From NCBI GenBank assembly GCA_035540975.1, contig DATLFN010000139.1, forward strand, positions 1 to 43,214: a stretch of 43,214 nucleotides of DNA, read 5' to 3'. A program made the position numbers and the translations under genes. The notes under the pieces were generated by a model, which saw nothing but the letters and a program-made list of their open reading frames with translations, was not told the DNA's origin and did no database searches. Origin of the DNA: Acidimicrobiales bacterium. Lineage in GTDB: Bacteria; Actinomycetota; Acidimicrobiia; Acidimicrobiales; GCA-2861595. Position 1 is the first letter of the stretch. The number at the start of each line of letters is the position of its first letter. Shown here piece after piece: positions 7,993-17,488 of this stretch.

Positions 7993-9123
7993 ATGGGGGC
8001 ACGGCGGGACGGCGGACGGGGTTGGTGGTGCGCAGCGGCGGTGGCGGGTGCCGTGACGGCGGCGTCGGTGGTGGGCCCCGCCGACGCGACGGAGCCGGCT
8101 CCGCCGGCGCCGGTGCTGCTGGGCGTCTACTACGGCAACCAGGGCTGGGCCATGCGCGATGTGCGGGCCATGGAGGGGTGGCAGGGCAAGCGCCACGCGG
8201 TGGTCGAGCTGTTCACGAGCTGGAACGGTTCGAGGAAGACGCTCGACAACCTCTTCGGCCAGCAGCTGCCGAACGTCTGGAACAGCGGCAACGTGCCGCT
8301 CGTGACCTGGGAGCCGTTCACCGGTTCCAACACGCCCGGTGACGTCGAGGTCCGCATCGCCCGGGGTGACCACGACGGCTACGTGCGGACCTGGGCCACG
8401 CGGCTGGCCGCCTTCCTGGCCGGCGGCGACGGTCGCCTCGGCACGGGCGACGACCGCCGGGCGTACCTCCGCCTGGCCCACGAGGCGAACGGCGACTGGT
8501 ACCCGTGGGGCGCGGCGGTGGGGGGCAACGACCCGTCCGACTACGTGGCCATGTGGCGGCGGGTGCACGGTCTGGTGGCGGCGGCCGGCGTGGGGCCGTC
8601 ACAGCTGCAGTGGGTGTGGGCCGTGAACCACGACGACGTCGGCGGCCACCCGGCGGAGGCGTTCTGGCCCGGCGAGCCCTACGCCGACTGGGTCGCCGTC
8701 GACGGCTACAACTGGGGCGCCAGCCAGGCGTGGTCGACGTGGCGGTCGCCCGAGTCGACCCTTGCCCCCATGGTCGCCCGCGTCCGGTCCCTTGCGCCGG
8801 CCAGGCCGGTGGCGGTGACGGAGACGGCCTCCACGTCGGCAGCGGCGGACGGCGCCGGCCTGGCGGCCAAACGGGCGTGGGTCGCCGAGCTCTACGCGTG
8901 GCTGCCCGCCAGCGGCGTGCGGATGGTCGTCTGGTTCGACGCCGACAAGGAGACGGACTGGGCCGTGTTCGGCGGCGCCGGGGGCGACGAGACGGTCCGC
9001 TCGGGCCGGACGACGTATCGCGCCCTGGGCGCCTACCGCACCGCCGTCGGTTCCGCCGCCTATGTCGGGAGCGACCCGACGGATCCGCGGCTGCTGAGCG
9101 ACGACCGGTTCGCCGGGCGCTGA
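7993..9123 (+). CDS. exported GH26-like glycoside hydrolase
   Basis: A 376-residue secreted protein with a signal peptide (RRDGGRGWWCAAAVAGAVTAASVVGPADA, cleavage near residue 32). The body has the (beta/alpha)8 features of glycoside hydrolase family 26: LGVYYGNQGW at the first strand, the acid/base pair His163-Glu164 in LRLAHEANGDWYPW, WVWAVNH, WVAVDGYNWG and the predicted nucleophile Glu278 in VAVTETAS, with Trp/Phe/Asp in VVWFDADKETDW after it. Characterised GH26 enzymes are mainly beta-mannanases, so hydrolysis of a beta-mannan or related extracellular polysaccharide is likely, but specificity is not readable. TACCGT at 7980-7985 lies 7 nt before ATG 7993, fitting leaderless transcription. 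Confidence 0.85.
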   Translation: MGARRDGGRGWWCAAAVAGAVTAASVVGPADATEPAPPAPVLLGVYYGNQGWAMRDVRAMEGWQGKRHAVVELFTSWNGSRKTLDNLFGQQLPNVWNSGNVPLVTWEPFTGSNTPGDVEVRIARGDHDGYVRTWATRLAAFLAGGDGRLGTGDDRRAYLRLAHEANGDWYPWGAAVGGNDPSDYVAMWRRVHGLVAAAGVGPSQLQWVWAVNHDDVGGHPAEAFWPGEPYADWVAVDGYNWGASQAWSTWRSPESTLAPMVARVRSLAPARPVAVTETASTSAAADGAGLAAKRAWVAELYAWLPASGVRMVVWFDADKETDWAVFGGAGGDETVRSGRTTYRALGAYRTAVGSAAYVGSDPTDPRLLSDDRFAGR

Positions 9124-9290
9124 TTGGCCGGATTCCCTGTTTGGCCATTTGACCCCTTGACGGCCCCCACGTGCAGTGGCAGGGTGGCCGCGTTCCGCTA
9201 CCACGGGTTCGCGCCCGGGCGGGCACGGCGGCAGTGGTCCAGACACGGCGGCTGGCCGCTTGGAACCGAGAACTGGGGCACGTCATTCAC
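9124..9290. other. intergenic region before the repeat-protein gene
   Basis: 167 bp with slightly lower GC at its left end (GATTGGCC...TTTGGCCATTTGACCCCTTGACGG). TTGACG at about 9158 could be a -35 hexamer but I find no convincing -10 element. No ribosome binding site precedes ATG 9291, and I see no riboswitch pattern. Confidence 0.3.
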
Positions 9291-10781
9291 ATGAGCTGGC
9301 AGACCGGACTGTCCACGCGCGGCTGGAAGCGCACCGCCGCCGCCTTCATGCTGGCCGCGGCGGCAGCGGTGGGCTTCCTCCCCGCGCCGGCCGGCGCCGC
9401 CCACCTGGCGCCGCAGACGATCGAGACGAACGACCCGACCCTCTACAACGAGGCGCCCGGCGCCGTCCTCACCGCGACCGAGTGCCCTCAGGGGGGCTCC
9501 GAGTGGTCGGGGGGCAGCGCCCAGTCCCTCGACAACGTGACGGCCCACCTGGCCTGGACCTTCACGATCCCGGAGGGGCACACGGGCGTGGTGAGCGTCG
9601 TCGGGCTCCGGGACAACGTGTCCCGGCCGTTCTACTTCTGGATGGGGGCGAACCTGGACCACAACGAGACCAAGCTGGTGAGGCCGCCCACCACGGCCGG
9701 GGCGATGGAGTGCCAGGCGACGCTGGCCAGCTCGGCGACGCTCCCCGCCGGTATCCACCGGGTCAACGTCTCGGGGACGGCCGAGGCCGGCAAGGCGTTC
9801 CTCGACTACTTCCGGCTGGTGACCGCCTCCGACACCGGCAGCCTGGTGATCAACAAGGTGTCCGACACGCCGGGGACCTTCGACTTCACCGTGAACTGCC
9901 CCGGCGCGGTGAGCAACCAGCCGGTGACCGTCACCGTGGGAACAGCGGGCGGAGCCGGTACGTCCAGCGCCCCGATCGCCGGCATCCCCACCGGTACGAC
10001 CTGCACGGTGTCGGAGACCACCGCCTTCGGGTTCGTGCCCCAGCCCGCCCAGAACGTCACCATCGCGTCGGGCACCAACACGGTGAGCTTCACCAACGTC
10101 CGGGAGGCGGCGACCCCGACCACCCCGACCACGCCGACCACCCCGGGCGCCCAACCCGGCTACTGGCTGGTCGCCTCCGACGGCGGGATCTTCGCCTTCG
10201 ACGCCCCCTTCCTCGGGTCGACGGGGGCGATGCGGCTGGCTCAGCCCATCGTGGGCATGGCCCCCCACCCGGGTGCGAAGGGCTACTGGCTGGTGGCCTC
10301 CGACGGCGGCATCTTCGCCTTCGGCGACGCCACCTTCGCCGGCTCGACGGGCGCCATGCGCCTGGCCCAGCCCGTCGTGGGCATGGCGCCCACCCCGTCG
10401 GGCAAGGGCTACTGGCTGGTGGCCTCCGACGGCGGCATCTTCGCCTTCGGCGACGCCGCGTTCTTCGGCTCCACGGGCGGGATGCGCCTGGCCCGGCCCA
10501 TCGTGGGCATGACGCCCACGCCGTCGGGCCAGGGCTACTGGCTGGTGGCCTCCGACGGCGGCATCTTCGCCTTCGGCGACGCCACCTTCGCCGGCTCCAC
10601 CGGCGCCATGCGGCTGGCCCAGCCCATCGCCGGCATGGCGTCGACCCCGACCGGCAAGGGCTACTGGCTGGTGGCCTCCGACGGCGGCATCTTCGCCTTC
10701 GGCGACGCCGTCTTCCGCGGGTCCACCGGTGCGCTCCGCCTGGCCCGGCCCGTCGTCGGCATGGCCGCCCGCCAGGGGTAA
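9291..10781 (+). CDS. exported surface protein with five GYWLVASDGGIFAFGDA-type repeats
   Basis: A 496-residue protein. Residues 1-36 form a signal peptide (WKRTAAAFMLAAAAAVGFLPAPAGA). Residues ~40-180 are a beta-rich domain of unknown type with two cysteines. Residues ~183-275 resemble a DUF5979/SpaA-like prealbumin fold (GSLVINKVSDTPGTFDFTV, CTVSET, VSFTNVRE), as in Gram-positive surface adhesins. A Thr/Pro linker follows, then five tandem repeats from residue 290 to the C-terminus, each about 42 residues with GYWLVASDGGIFAFGDA and GSTGAMRLAQPIVGM. Such repeats are frequent in exported proteins of Acidimicrobiia and probably form a beta-propeller-like or wall-binding array. No LPXTG or C-terminal membrane anchor is present. 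Start by signal peptide fit. Confidence 0.88.
   Translation: MSWQTGLSTRGWKRTAAAFMLAAAAAVGFLPAPAGAAHLAPQTIETNDPTLYNEAPGAVLTATECPQGGSEWSGGSAQSLDNVTAHLAWTFTIPEGHTGVVSVVGLRDNVSRPFYFWMGANLDHNETKLVRPPTTAGAMECQATLASSATLPAGIHRVNVSGTAEAGKAFLDYFRLVTASDTGSLVINKVSDTPGTFDFTVNCPGAVSNQPVTVTVGTAGGAGTSSAPIAGIPTGTTCTVSETTAFGFVPQPAQNVTIASGTNTVSFTNVREAATPTTPTTPTTPGAQPGYWLVASDGGIFAFDAPFLGSTGAMRLAQPIVGMAPHPGAKGYWLVASDGGIFAFGDATFAGSTGAMRLAQPVVGMAPTPSGKGYWLVASDGGIFAFGDAAFFGSTGGMRLARPIVGMTPTPSGQGYWLVASDGGIFAFGDATFAGSTGAMRLAQPIAGMASTPTGKGYWLVASDGGIFAFGDAVFRGSTGALRLARPVVGMAARQG
10158..10781 (+). repeat. five tandem ~126-bp coding repeats
   Basis: Repeat units begin at 10158, 10281, 10407, 10533 and 10659, with spacings of 123, 126, 126 and 126 bp. 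They encode ~42-residue GYWLVASDGG...VGMA modules at the 3' end of the surface-protein gene. High nucleotide identity between units 2-5 suggests recent amplification or gene conversion. Confidence 0.95.
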
Positions 10782-10790
10782 CCCCGCCGC

Positions 10791-10821
10791 CGCCCACCCG
10801 GGGGCCTTCTCCGGGTGGGCG
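10791..10821 (+). terminator. perfect 11-bp hairpin after the repeat-protein gene
   Basis: CGCCCACCCGG (10791-10801) pairs perfectly with CCGGGTGGGCG (10811-10821) across a 9-nt loop, starting 9 nt after the stop codon. No T-tract follows. A transcription terminator is the likely role. Confidence 0.7.
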
Positions 10822-10852
10822 TACCGGCGAGCGGGCTGACATCATCGTGGCC

Positions 10853-11248
10853 GTGACGACGATCGAGTCGACGGGCGCCGTGCGGTCCCGCCCGCCCGCC
10901 GACCGGGCCATGCGCCGGCTGCTGCGCGTGGACGACGCCGCCCCCCGACGCTCCCGGTCCGAACTGCAGCAGGCGTTCAGCCGGTCGATCCTGGTGTCGG
11001 CCACCCGCTGCCTCCTCACCTACATCTTCCTGCCGTTCGTGGCGCCCGCCCTCGGGTTCGCGGCCGGCGTGGGGCCGTGGATCGGCCTGCCCCTCGGCAC
11101 CGTCGCCATCGTCGCCAACGTGGTGACCATGCGCCGGTTCTGGGCCGCCGACCACCGGTGGCGGTGGGCCTACACGGCCGTCGGCGCCGGCGTCATCGTC
11201 CTCCTGCTCGTCCTCATGGCCGGCGACGTGGCCGACCTGCTGGGGTGA
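10853..11248 (+). CDS. small integral membrane protein, unknown function
   Basis: A 131-residue protein with a basic N-terminal cytoplasmic segment (about 45 residues) and three predicted membrane segments: LLTYIFLPFVAPALGF, WIGLPLGTVAIVANVVTM and WAYTAVGAGVIVLLLVLMAG. I do not recognise the family. GTG 10853 is chosen because a CATCAT -10-like hexamer ends 7 nt upstream; GTG 10847 is two codons longer. Its stop codon overlaps the start of the following DUF454 gene (GTGA), so the two are translationally coupled and probably function in the same membrane. Confidence 0.7.
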   Translation: MTTIESTGAVRSRPPADRAMRRLLRVDDAAPRRSRSELQQAFSRSILVSATRCLLTYIFLPFVAPALGFAAGVGPWIGLPLGTVAIVANVVTMRRFWAADHRWRWAYTAVGAGVIVLLLVLMAGDVADLLG

Positions 11249-11673
11249 GCCGGGCCGGCCCGGCCGGCGAGCCCCGGCGCGGCGCGGCCCGGTGGGGATG
11301 GCTGGCACTGGGGTGGGCGTCCGTCGGGCTGGGTGGCCTGGGCGTGGTCGTCCCCGGGCTCCCCACCACCGGGTTCTTCGTCCTGGCCGCCTCGTGCTTC
11401 GCCAGGTCGAGCCCCCGGTTCGAGCAGTGGGTGCTGTCGCTGCCCAAGGTCGGTCCGCTCGTGCGCGACCACCGGGCCGGTCTCGGGATGCCCCGGCGGG
11501 CCAAGGTGACGGCCATCGGGATGATCGTCGCGGCGTGCACCCTCAGCGCAACCGTCGGGCTGGACGCGCCCGCCGCCCGGGCCGCCGTGGTGGCGGCCGG
11601 GCTGGTGGGCGTGTGGTACGTCGGCGTGCGGGTCCCGACGCGCGAGCGGGTGCTGGGGGCCGCCGCCGACTGA
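11245..11673 (+). CDS. DUF454/YbaN-family inner membrane protein
   Basis: A 142-residue protein matching the DUF454 (YbaN) pattern: a first membrane helix LGWASVGLGGLGVVVPGLPTTGFFVLAASCFARSSPRFEQW with the characteristic PGLPTTxF and FxRSSPRF motifs, a short loop (VGPLVRDHRAGLGMPRRAKV) and two further membrane helices. The biochemical function of this family is unknown. GTG 11245 overlaps the upstream gene's stop codon. It ends close to a hairpin that separates it from the convergent dioxygenase gene. Confidence 0.85.
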   Translation: MSRAGPAGEPRRGAARWGWLALGWASVGLGGLGVVVPGLPTTGFFVLAASCFARSSPRFEQWVLSLPKVGPLVRDHRAGLGMPRRAKVTAIGMIVAACTLSATVGLDAPAARAAVVAAGLVGVWYVGVRVPTRERVLGAAAD

Positions 11674-11703
11674 CCGTCGCGGGCGCATCCCGGTGCGACG
11701 GTC
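11672..11703. terminator. 9-bp perfect hairpin at a convergent junction
   Basis: GACCGTCGC (11672-11680) pairs with GCGACGGTC (11695-11703) across a 14-nt loop, immediately at the stop codon of the DUF454 gene and 23 bp from the stop of the convergent dioxygenase gene. Bidirectional termination is inferred. Confidence 0.5.
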
Positions 11704-11725
11704 GCCGGTAGGTCGAAGCCGACCG

Positions 11726-12586
11726 TCAAAGGTTGCTGGCGTCGGCCGGGGCGGCGGGGCCGGCGGGCGGCCGGGTGTCGCCGCCCGGCGGTGCCGGCAG
11801 GGGCGGCGCGTCGAGGGTGTACGCCGTCATGGACAGCGAGCGGTAGGCGTAGCCGCCCACCAGCACGGCGGCCGGGCGGCCGGCGGCGGCAGCCAGGCCG
11901 GCCAGGTAGAGCAGCGGCAGGAAGTGGTCGGGCGTGGGGGCGGCGGCGGACCAGTCCCCGTGCGACGACAGGCCGGGAGTGGCCGACGGGTCCGACGTCA
12001 TCAGCGCCCGGGCGTCCTCGTCGAAGCGCTGGGCCCACTCGAAGGCGCCGTCGGGCGCCGAGAAGTCGACCCGGCGGAGGTTGTGCACCACGTTGCCGCT
12101 CCCCACGACGAGCACGCCCTGCTCGCGCAGCGGCGCCAGGCGGGCGCCCATCTCGAGGTGGTGGTCGACGCCCTTGGTGGCGTCGACGGAGAGCTGGACG
12201 ACCGGGATCGACGCGTCGGGGAAGGCGTGGACGAGCACCGACCACGTCCCGTGGTCGATGCCCCAGCTGTCGTGGTCCAGCCCGACCCATGTGGGCCGCA
12301 CGACGTCGCGCACGAGGGCGGCGATCCCGGGGTCTCCGGGGGCCGGGTAGTCGACGGCGAACAGCTCGGGCGGGAACCCGTAGAAGTCGTGGATGGTGCG
12401 GGGCCGCTCCATGGCGGTGACCGCGGTGGCGTTGACGTACCAGTGGGCCGACACGACGAGTATCGCCCGGGGCCGCGGCACGGCGGCGCCGAACGCCCGC
12501 CACGCCTCGGTGTAGCGGTTGTGGTCGAGGGCGTTCATCGGGTTGCCATGGCCGAGGAACGCCGCGGGCATCAGGTCGGTCGGCAC
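11726..12586 (-). CDS. 4,5-DOPA-extradiol-dioxygenase-like class III dioxygenase
   Basis: A 286-residue protein of the LigB/YgiD family. Metal-binding histidines of the family are visible in LGHGNPM (near residue 12), SAHWYVN (near 48) and [10 protein letters not shown] (near 172), with [11 protein letters not shown] providing the conserved catalytic His region. Family members open aromatic rings of catechol-type compounds or of L-DOPA; the substrate here is unknown. The C-terminal ~25 residues are a Pro-rich tail ([18 protein letters not shown]) not typical of the family. GTG 12586 is favoured by CAGGA about 8 nt upstream; ATG 12571 is possible. It lies 20 bp after a small membrane protein gene in the same orientation and is probably co-transcribed with it. 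Confidence 0.85.
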   Translation of the reverse strand: MPTDLMPAAFLGHGNPMNALDHNRYTEAWRAFGAAVPRPRAILVVSAHWYVNATAVTAMERPRTIHDFYGFPPELFAVDYPAPGDPGIAALVRDVVRPTWVGLDHDSWGIDHGTWSVLVHAFPDASIPVVQLSVDATKGVDHHLEMGARLAPLREQGVLVVGSGNVVHNLRRVDFSAPDGAFEWAQRFDEDARALMTSDPSATPGLSSHGDWSAAAPTPDHFLPLLYLAGLAAAAGRPAAVLVGGYAYRSLSMTAYTLDAPPLPAPPGGDTRPPAGPAAPADASNL

Positions 12587-12606
12587 CGCCCCATCCTGCC
12601 CGGTGG

Positions 12607-13023
12607 TCAGCGGACGGCGCGCCTCCGCCCGGCCCGGACCGGCACCGGCGCCGCCTCGAGGCGCCGGCGGTAGGTGGCGGCGACGACCGCGGCGGCCAGG
12701 GCGACGACCGCGCCCACCTCGGCGGTGGCCGCCCGCACCGCGTCGTCCGTCCACGCCCGCTCGGTGAAGCCGAGGAGGCCGACGGTGCGGCTCGCCACGA
12801 GCGCGGCCAGGGAGGCGACGGCGAAGGTGATGCCGGCCGCCACCACCCGCCGGTCGCGGACCACGAGCACGGCGAGGGCCAGCACGGCCGACGCCGCGAC
12901 GTTGGCGAGGAACAGCGGGCCGATGTAGCGGATGCCTCGGTAGCCGGTGCGCCACAGATCCAGGTGGACGAGGCCGCCGGCGGCGACGAAGGTGGCGGCG
13001 GCCAGTCGGGAAAGGCGTTCCAT
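12607..13023 (-). CDS. small four-helix membrane protein, unknown function
   Basis: A 138-residue hydrophobic protein with four predicted membrane helices (residues ~5-22, 34-58, 60-82 and 99-118), a [23 protein letters not shown] stretch after helix 1 and a basic C-terminus ([20 protein letters not shown]). The H-x-x-x-W...Y...I pattern recalls DoxX/DUF4383-like small membrane proteins, but I cannot name the family. It is 20 bp upstream of the dioxygenase gene on the same strand and divergent from the MFS exporter gene. Confidence 0.7.
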   Translation of the reverse strand: MERLSRLAAATFVAAGGLVHLDLWRTGYRGIRYIGPLFLANVAASAVLALAVLVVRDRRVVAAGITFAVASLAALVASRTVGLLGFTERAWTDDAVRAATAEVGAVVALAAAVVAATYRRRLEAAPVPVRAGRRRAVR

Positions 13024-13123
13024 GGCCTGTCTACGGCGCCGGCTCCTCCGCCGTACGCCGTCGCGTGGGCGACTGGCGCCGTCGCCGGCGCCTCCCGGTC
13101 GAGAACGCGGGCATCATCCGCCG

Positions 13124-14425
13124 ATGCGTCGGGCGGACCGGTCGGTGTGGCTGCTGCTGTTCGGCGTCTTCGCGGCGGCCACGGCCACGGCCGCCCAGCT
13201 GACGGCGCTGGGCAAGCAGGTGTACGACCTGACCGGGCGCGAGCTCGACCTCGGCTGGCTGGGCCTGGCCGAGTTCGCGCCGGCCGCCCTCCTGGTGCTG
13301 GTGACCGGCGCGGCGGCGGACCGGTGGGACCGCCGGCGGGTGGCCGCCGCGGCGGCGACGGCCCAGGCGGTGGTGTCCGGCGTCCTCGCGCTCTACGCCG
13401 GGTCGGCGCCGACGTCGGCCACCCCCGTGTTCGCCCTGGTGTTCCTGTTCGGCACGGCCCGCGCCTTCGCCGCGCCGGCGTCCCGGGCGCTGCCCGCCGA
13501 CGTCGTCGGCCGCGACCGCCTCCCGTGGGTGGTGGCCCGTTTCTCGGGCGCCTGGCAGGCGGCCCTGGTGGTGGGGCCCGTGCTGGGCGGGTCCCTGTAC
13601 GCGGTGGACGTGCGGCTGCCGTACGTCGCGTCGGCCCTGCTCCTCCTGGCGTCGGCCGCCGCCCTGCGGTCGGTGCACGTGCTGGCCCCGGCCGGCGCGT
13701 CCGCCACGGCCGGCGTCCCGGGCGCGGGCGACGCCCTGGTCGAGGCCGCCGTCGAGCCGGTTATGGGCGGCGTCGACGCGCGGCCGCCGGTCCGGGCCCG
13801 GCTGTCCGAGGCCGTCGAGGGGTTCCGCTTCATCCGCCGGGTGCCGGTGCTGCTGGGCGCCGTCTCGCTCGACCTGTTCGCCGTGCTGTTCGGCGGCGCC
13901 GTCGCCCTCCTGCCCGCCGTGGCCACCGACCGGCTGGGCGTCGGCGCCGTCGGCCTCGGGTGGCTCCGCGCCGCCGCCGGGCTGGGCGCGGCGGCCGTGA
14001 CGCTGACCCTCGCCGTCCGCCCGCTGCGCCGCCGGGTGGGGCCCACGCTGTTCATGGTGGTGACCGCCTTCGGGCTGGCGACGATCGTCCTCGGGCTGAC
14101 CCGGGACTACGCGGTGGCCTTCGCCGCCCTGGTCGTGCTCTCGGGTGCCGACGCGGTGAGCGTGTTCATCCGGGCCACCCTGGTGCCGCTGGTCACCCCG
14201 GACGACAAGCGGGGCCGGGTGATGGCGGTGGAGAACGTGTTCATCGGCGGGTCGAACGAGCTCGGCGCGTTCGAGTCGGGCGCCGTCGGCCAGGTCCTCG
14301 GGCCGTCCGCCGCCATCGTGCTCGGCGGTGTCGCCACGCTGGCCGTGGCCGGGGCGTGGTGGGTGATCTTCCCCGACCTCCGCCGCATCGACGGCTTCCC
14401 CGAGCCCGCCCCGGGCCCGGGCTGA
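13124..14425 (+). CDS. major facilitator superfamily exporter (EntS-like)
   Basis: A 433-residue transporter with about 12 hydrophobic segments. The loop 2-3 motif (GAAADRWDRRRVAAAAA, about residues 61-77) is the A-motif of MFS drug or siderophore exporters, and FGTARAFAAPASRALPADVV followed by GPVLGGSLY matches the EntS/MFS_3 group. A cytoplasmic central loop (about residues 185-235) is Ala/Pro-rich. The substrate is unknown. ATG 13124 is preceded by CATCAT 6 nt upstream and has no ribosome binding site, in line with other probable leaderless genes here. It converges with the pirin gene with only 4 bp between stop codons. Confidence 0.88.
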   Translation: MRRADRSVWLLLFGVFAAATATAAQLTALGKQVYDLTGRELDLGWLGLAEFAPAALLVLVTGAAADRWDRRRVAAAAATAQAVVSGVLALYAGSAPTSATPVFALVFLFGTARAFAAPASRALPADVVGRDRLPWVVARFSGAWQAALVVGPVLGGSLYAVDVRLPYVASALLLLASAAALRSVHVLAPAGASATAGVPGAGDALVEAAVEPVMGGVDARPPVRARLSEAVEGFRFIRRVPVLLGAVSLDLFAVLFGGAVALLPAVATDRLGVGAVGLGWLRAAAGLGAAAVTLTLAVRPLRRRVGPTLFMVVTAFGLATIVLGLTRDYAVAFAALVVLSGADAVSVFIRATLVPLVTPDDKRGRVMAVENVFIGGSNELGAFESGAVGQVLGPSAAIVLGGVATLAVAGAWWVIFPDLRRIDGFPEPAPGPG

Positions 14426-14429
14426 GGGC

Positions 14430-15383
14430 CTACGGACGGTACGGCCGCAGGCCGTCGGCCGGGACGGTGCCGAGCCGGCCGGCCCGGAAGTCCTCCATGG
14501 CCTGGATGAGCTGGGCCTTGTTGTTCATCACGAACGGGCCGTAGGTGGCGATGGGCTCGCGGATGGGCTGGCCGCCGAGGAGCAGGATCTCCACGGGCCT
14601 GGCACCGGCGGCGTCCACGGTGACGGTGTCGCCCGGCCCGAACACGGCGAGCTGGCCGGTGGCGATCGGCCTGCGCTCGACGCCGACGCTGCCCGTGCCG
14701 TCGAGCACGTAGGCCAGCGCGTTGAAGTCGGGCCGCCACGGCAGCTCCAGCCGGGCGCCAGGCGCCACGGTGGCATGGGCGACGGTGATGGGGGTGTGGG
14801 TCGCACCGGGCCCCCGGTGCCCGGCCACGTCGCCGGCGATCAGGCGGACGAGGGCGCCGCCGTCGGGCGACGACAGCAGGACGACCTGGCCGGCCTCGAG
14901 GTTCTGGTAGCGGGGCGCCACCATCTTGTCCCTGGCCGGCAGGTTGACCCACAGCTGGATGCCGTGGAACAGGCCGCCCTTGACCACCAGCTCCTCGGGC
15001 GGCGTCTCGATGTGGAGGATGCCGCCTCCGGCCGTCATCCACTGGGTGGCGCCGTTGCTGATCGTGCCCCCGCCGCCGTGGGAGTCCTGGTGCAGGAACG
15101 TGCCGTCGATGATGTACGTGACCGTCTCGAACCCGCGGTGGGGGTGCCAGTCGGTCCCCCGGGGCTCTCCCGGCGCGTAGTCCACCTCGCCCATCTGGTC
15201 CATGTGGATGAACGGGTCGAGATCCGCCAGCGAGACGCCGGCGAAGGCACGCCGCACGGGAAAGCCCTCGCCCTCGAACCCGGTGGGCGCGGTGGTCACC
15301 GAGCGGGCGGCCCGGGGGGTGGCGCCCTCCAGGGGAACCTCGATGCGGGGGAGGGTCAGGGTGTCGGCGGTGACGGCGGGCAT
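14430..15383 (-). CDS. pirin-family bicupin protein
   Basis: A 317-residue two-cupin protein. The N-terminal cupin has the iron-ligand set of pirins: HPFIHMD-type loop (DPFIHMDQMGEVDYAPGEP), WHPHRGFETVTYIIDG with two His, the QDSHGGGG loop with a further His, and LHIETPPEE providing the Glu. The C-terminal cupin includes LPWRPDFNALAYVLDG and ends PIREPIATYGPFVMNN. Known pirins act as redox-sensing coregulators or quercetin 2,3-dioxygenases. GGAGG lies 6 nt before ATG 15383. A TTCAAG-type inverted repeat lies upstream at 15406-15422 and may bind a MarR or HxlR regulator. Confidence 0.92.
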   Translation of the reverse strand: MPAVTADTLTLPRIEVPLEGATPRAARSVTTAPTGFEGEGFPVRRAFAGVSLADLDPFIHMDQMGEVDYAPGEPRGTDWHPHRGFETVTYIIDGTFLHQDSHGGGGTISNGATQWMTAGGGILHIETPPEELVVKGGLFHGIQLWVNLPARDKMVAPRYQNLEAGQVVLLSSPDGGALVRLIAGDVAGHRGPGATHTPITVAHATVAPGARLELPWRPDFNALAYVLDGTGSVGVERRPIATGQLAVFGPGDTVTVDAAGARPVEILLLGGQPIREPIATYGPFVMNNKAQLIQAMEDFRAGRLGTVPADGLRPYRP

Positions 15384-15405
15384 GGCGGCCTCCGGGTATT
15401 TGCGA

Positions 15406-15422
15406 GTTCAAGGATCTTCAAC
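15406..15422 (-). promoter_or_regulatory. inverted-repeat operator candidate upstream of the pirin gene
   Basis: GTTCAAGGATCTTCAAC is an imperfect palindrome (7-bp arms, 3-bp centre, one mismatched pair) 23 bp before the pirin start, overlapping a TTGAAG hexamer that could serve as -35. TTGA/TCAA palindromes of this kind are typical of MarR-type operators, and pirin genes are commonly under MarR or HxlR control. The cognate regulator is unknown. Confidence 0.45.
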
Positions 15423-15646
15423 GCGGCGGGCCCCGGCGTTGTTCCGCGCCTGCCACCCCGGCTCCACCACGACGCAACCGACGTCACCGGCACCGACGAG
15501 GCACCGGTCCCGGAGGGCCGGGCGGTCGCCGCGGCCCGCGGCCGGCCGACGGCGGCACGCCGCCGACCACCACGACGGGCCTGCGGTCCGGGGGCGCCCA
15601 GCGCCTCGAGTGCCGGCGCCGCAGGCGGCTGCGATACTGGTCGTGC

Positions 15647-16875
<1,229 letters not shown>

Positions 16876-16879
<4 letters not shown>

Positions 16880-17379
16880 CCGACGGAACGATCGACCTGG
16901 AGAGGATCGATGCCGAGCGCCGGCGCATCGCCGAGGCGTGGATGCGCCCAGCCGGGGAGCGGCCGGCCAGCTCGGCCCGGGGCGTCCACCATGTCGCCCT
17001 GCTGTCGGGGGACGTGGAGCGCACCGTGCGCTTCTACTCCGAGATCCTCGGCTTCCCGCTCACCGACATCTTCGAGAACCGCGACTACAAGGGCTCCAAC
17101 CACTTCTTCTTCGACATCGGCAACGGGAACCTGCTCGCCTTCTTCGACTTCCCGAACCTCGACCTCGGGCCCTATGCCGAGGTGCTGGGCGGCCTCCACC
17201 ACCTGGCCATCTCGATGGAGCCCGACCAGTGGGAGGCGGCCCGGGGCCGGCTGAAGGAGGCGGGCGTGCCCTACCAGGAGGAGAGCGGCACGTCGGTGTA
17301 CTTCCGCGACCCCGACGGCGCGCGCGTCGAGATCATCGCCGACCCCCTCCTGGAGATGTACGGCAAGAAGGTGGGGTAG
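16876..17379 (+). CDS. VOC-superfamily (glyoxalase/dioxygenase-like) protein
   Basis: A 167-residue protein with an N-terminal helical lead (about 35 residues) and one vicinal-oxygen-chelate domain built of two beta-alpha-beta-beta-beta modules. Candidate metal ligands are His in RGVHHVALLSGD, His in GGLHHLAISMEPD and Glu in ARVEIIADPL, as in glyoxalase I, extradiol dioxygenases or methylmalonyl-CoA epimerase. Coupling by GTGA overlap to a thiolase suggests work on a CoA or aromatic-catabolism intermediate, but no specificity residue is diagnostic. AGGAAAGGAAGGA just upstream is a strong ribosome binding site for GTG 16876. Confidence 0.85.
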
Positions 17380-17417
17380 GCGCGCGACGCAGGAGCGCGC
17401 CGGGCAAATCGCCTTGA

Positions 17418-17436
17418 CCCGGCCCCGGGGGCCGGG
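17418..17436. promoter_or_regulatory. perfect 9-bp palindrome between the VOC and PadR-like genes
   Basis: CCCGGCCCC (17418-17426) and GGGGCCGGG (17428-17436) flank a single G. The palindrome overlaps the end of TTGACC (17414-17419, possible -35) and precedes TACCGT (17440-17445, possible -10). It could be the operator of the PadR-like regulator gene, or a 7-bp hairpin terminator for the preceding thiolase-VOC operon; both are compatible with its position. Confidence 0.45.
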
Positions 17437-17488
17437 TTGTACCGTCGCCTTCGACAGGGGTGGAGACCCAGACGCCCCTGGTGCTCCG

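Noticed and set aside
9124-9290. Possible cyclic-di-AMP or other riboswitch before the surface-protein gene
   Set aside because: I looked for the conserved ydaO-type core and found no matching paired elements; only weak GC-rich stems occur.
9198-10268. Minus-strand open frame of 356 codons opposite the repeat protein
   Set aside because: Antisense composition bias (His/Gly/Arg-rich) and no start signals; the plus strand has a signal peptide and repeats.
10158-10781. Regular ~126-bp repeats as a CRISPR array
   Set aside because: The units are in-frame coding repeats with no unique spacers of constant length.
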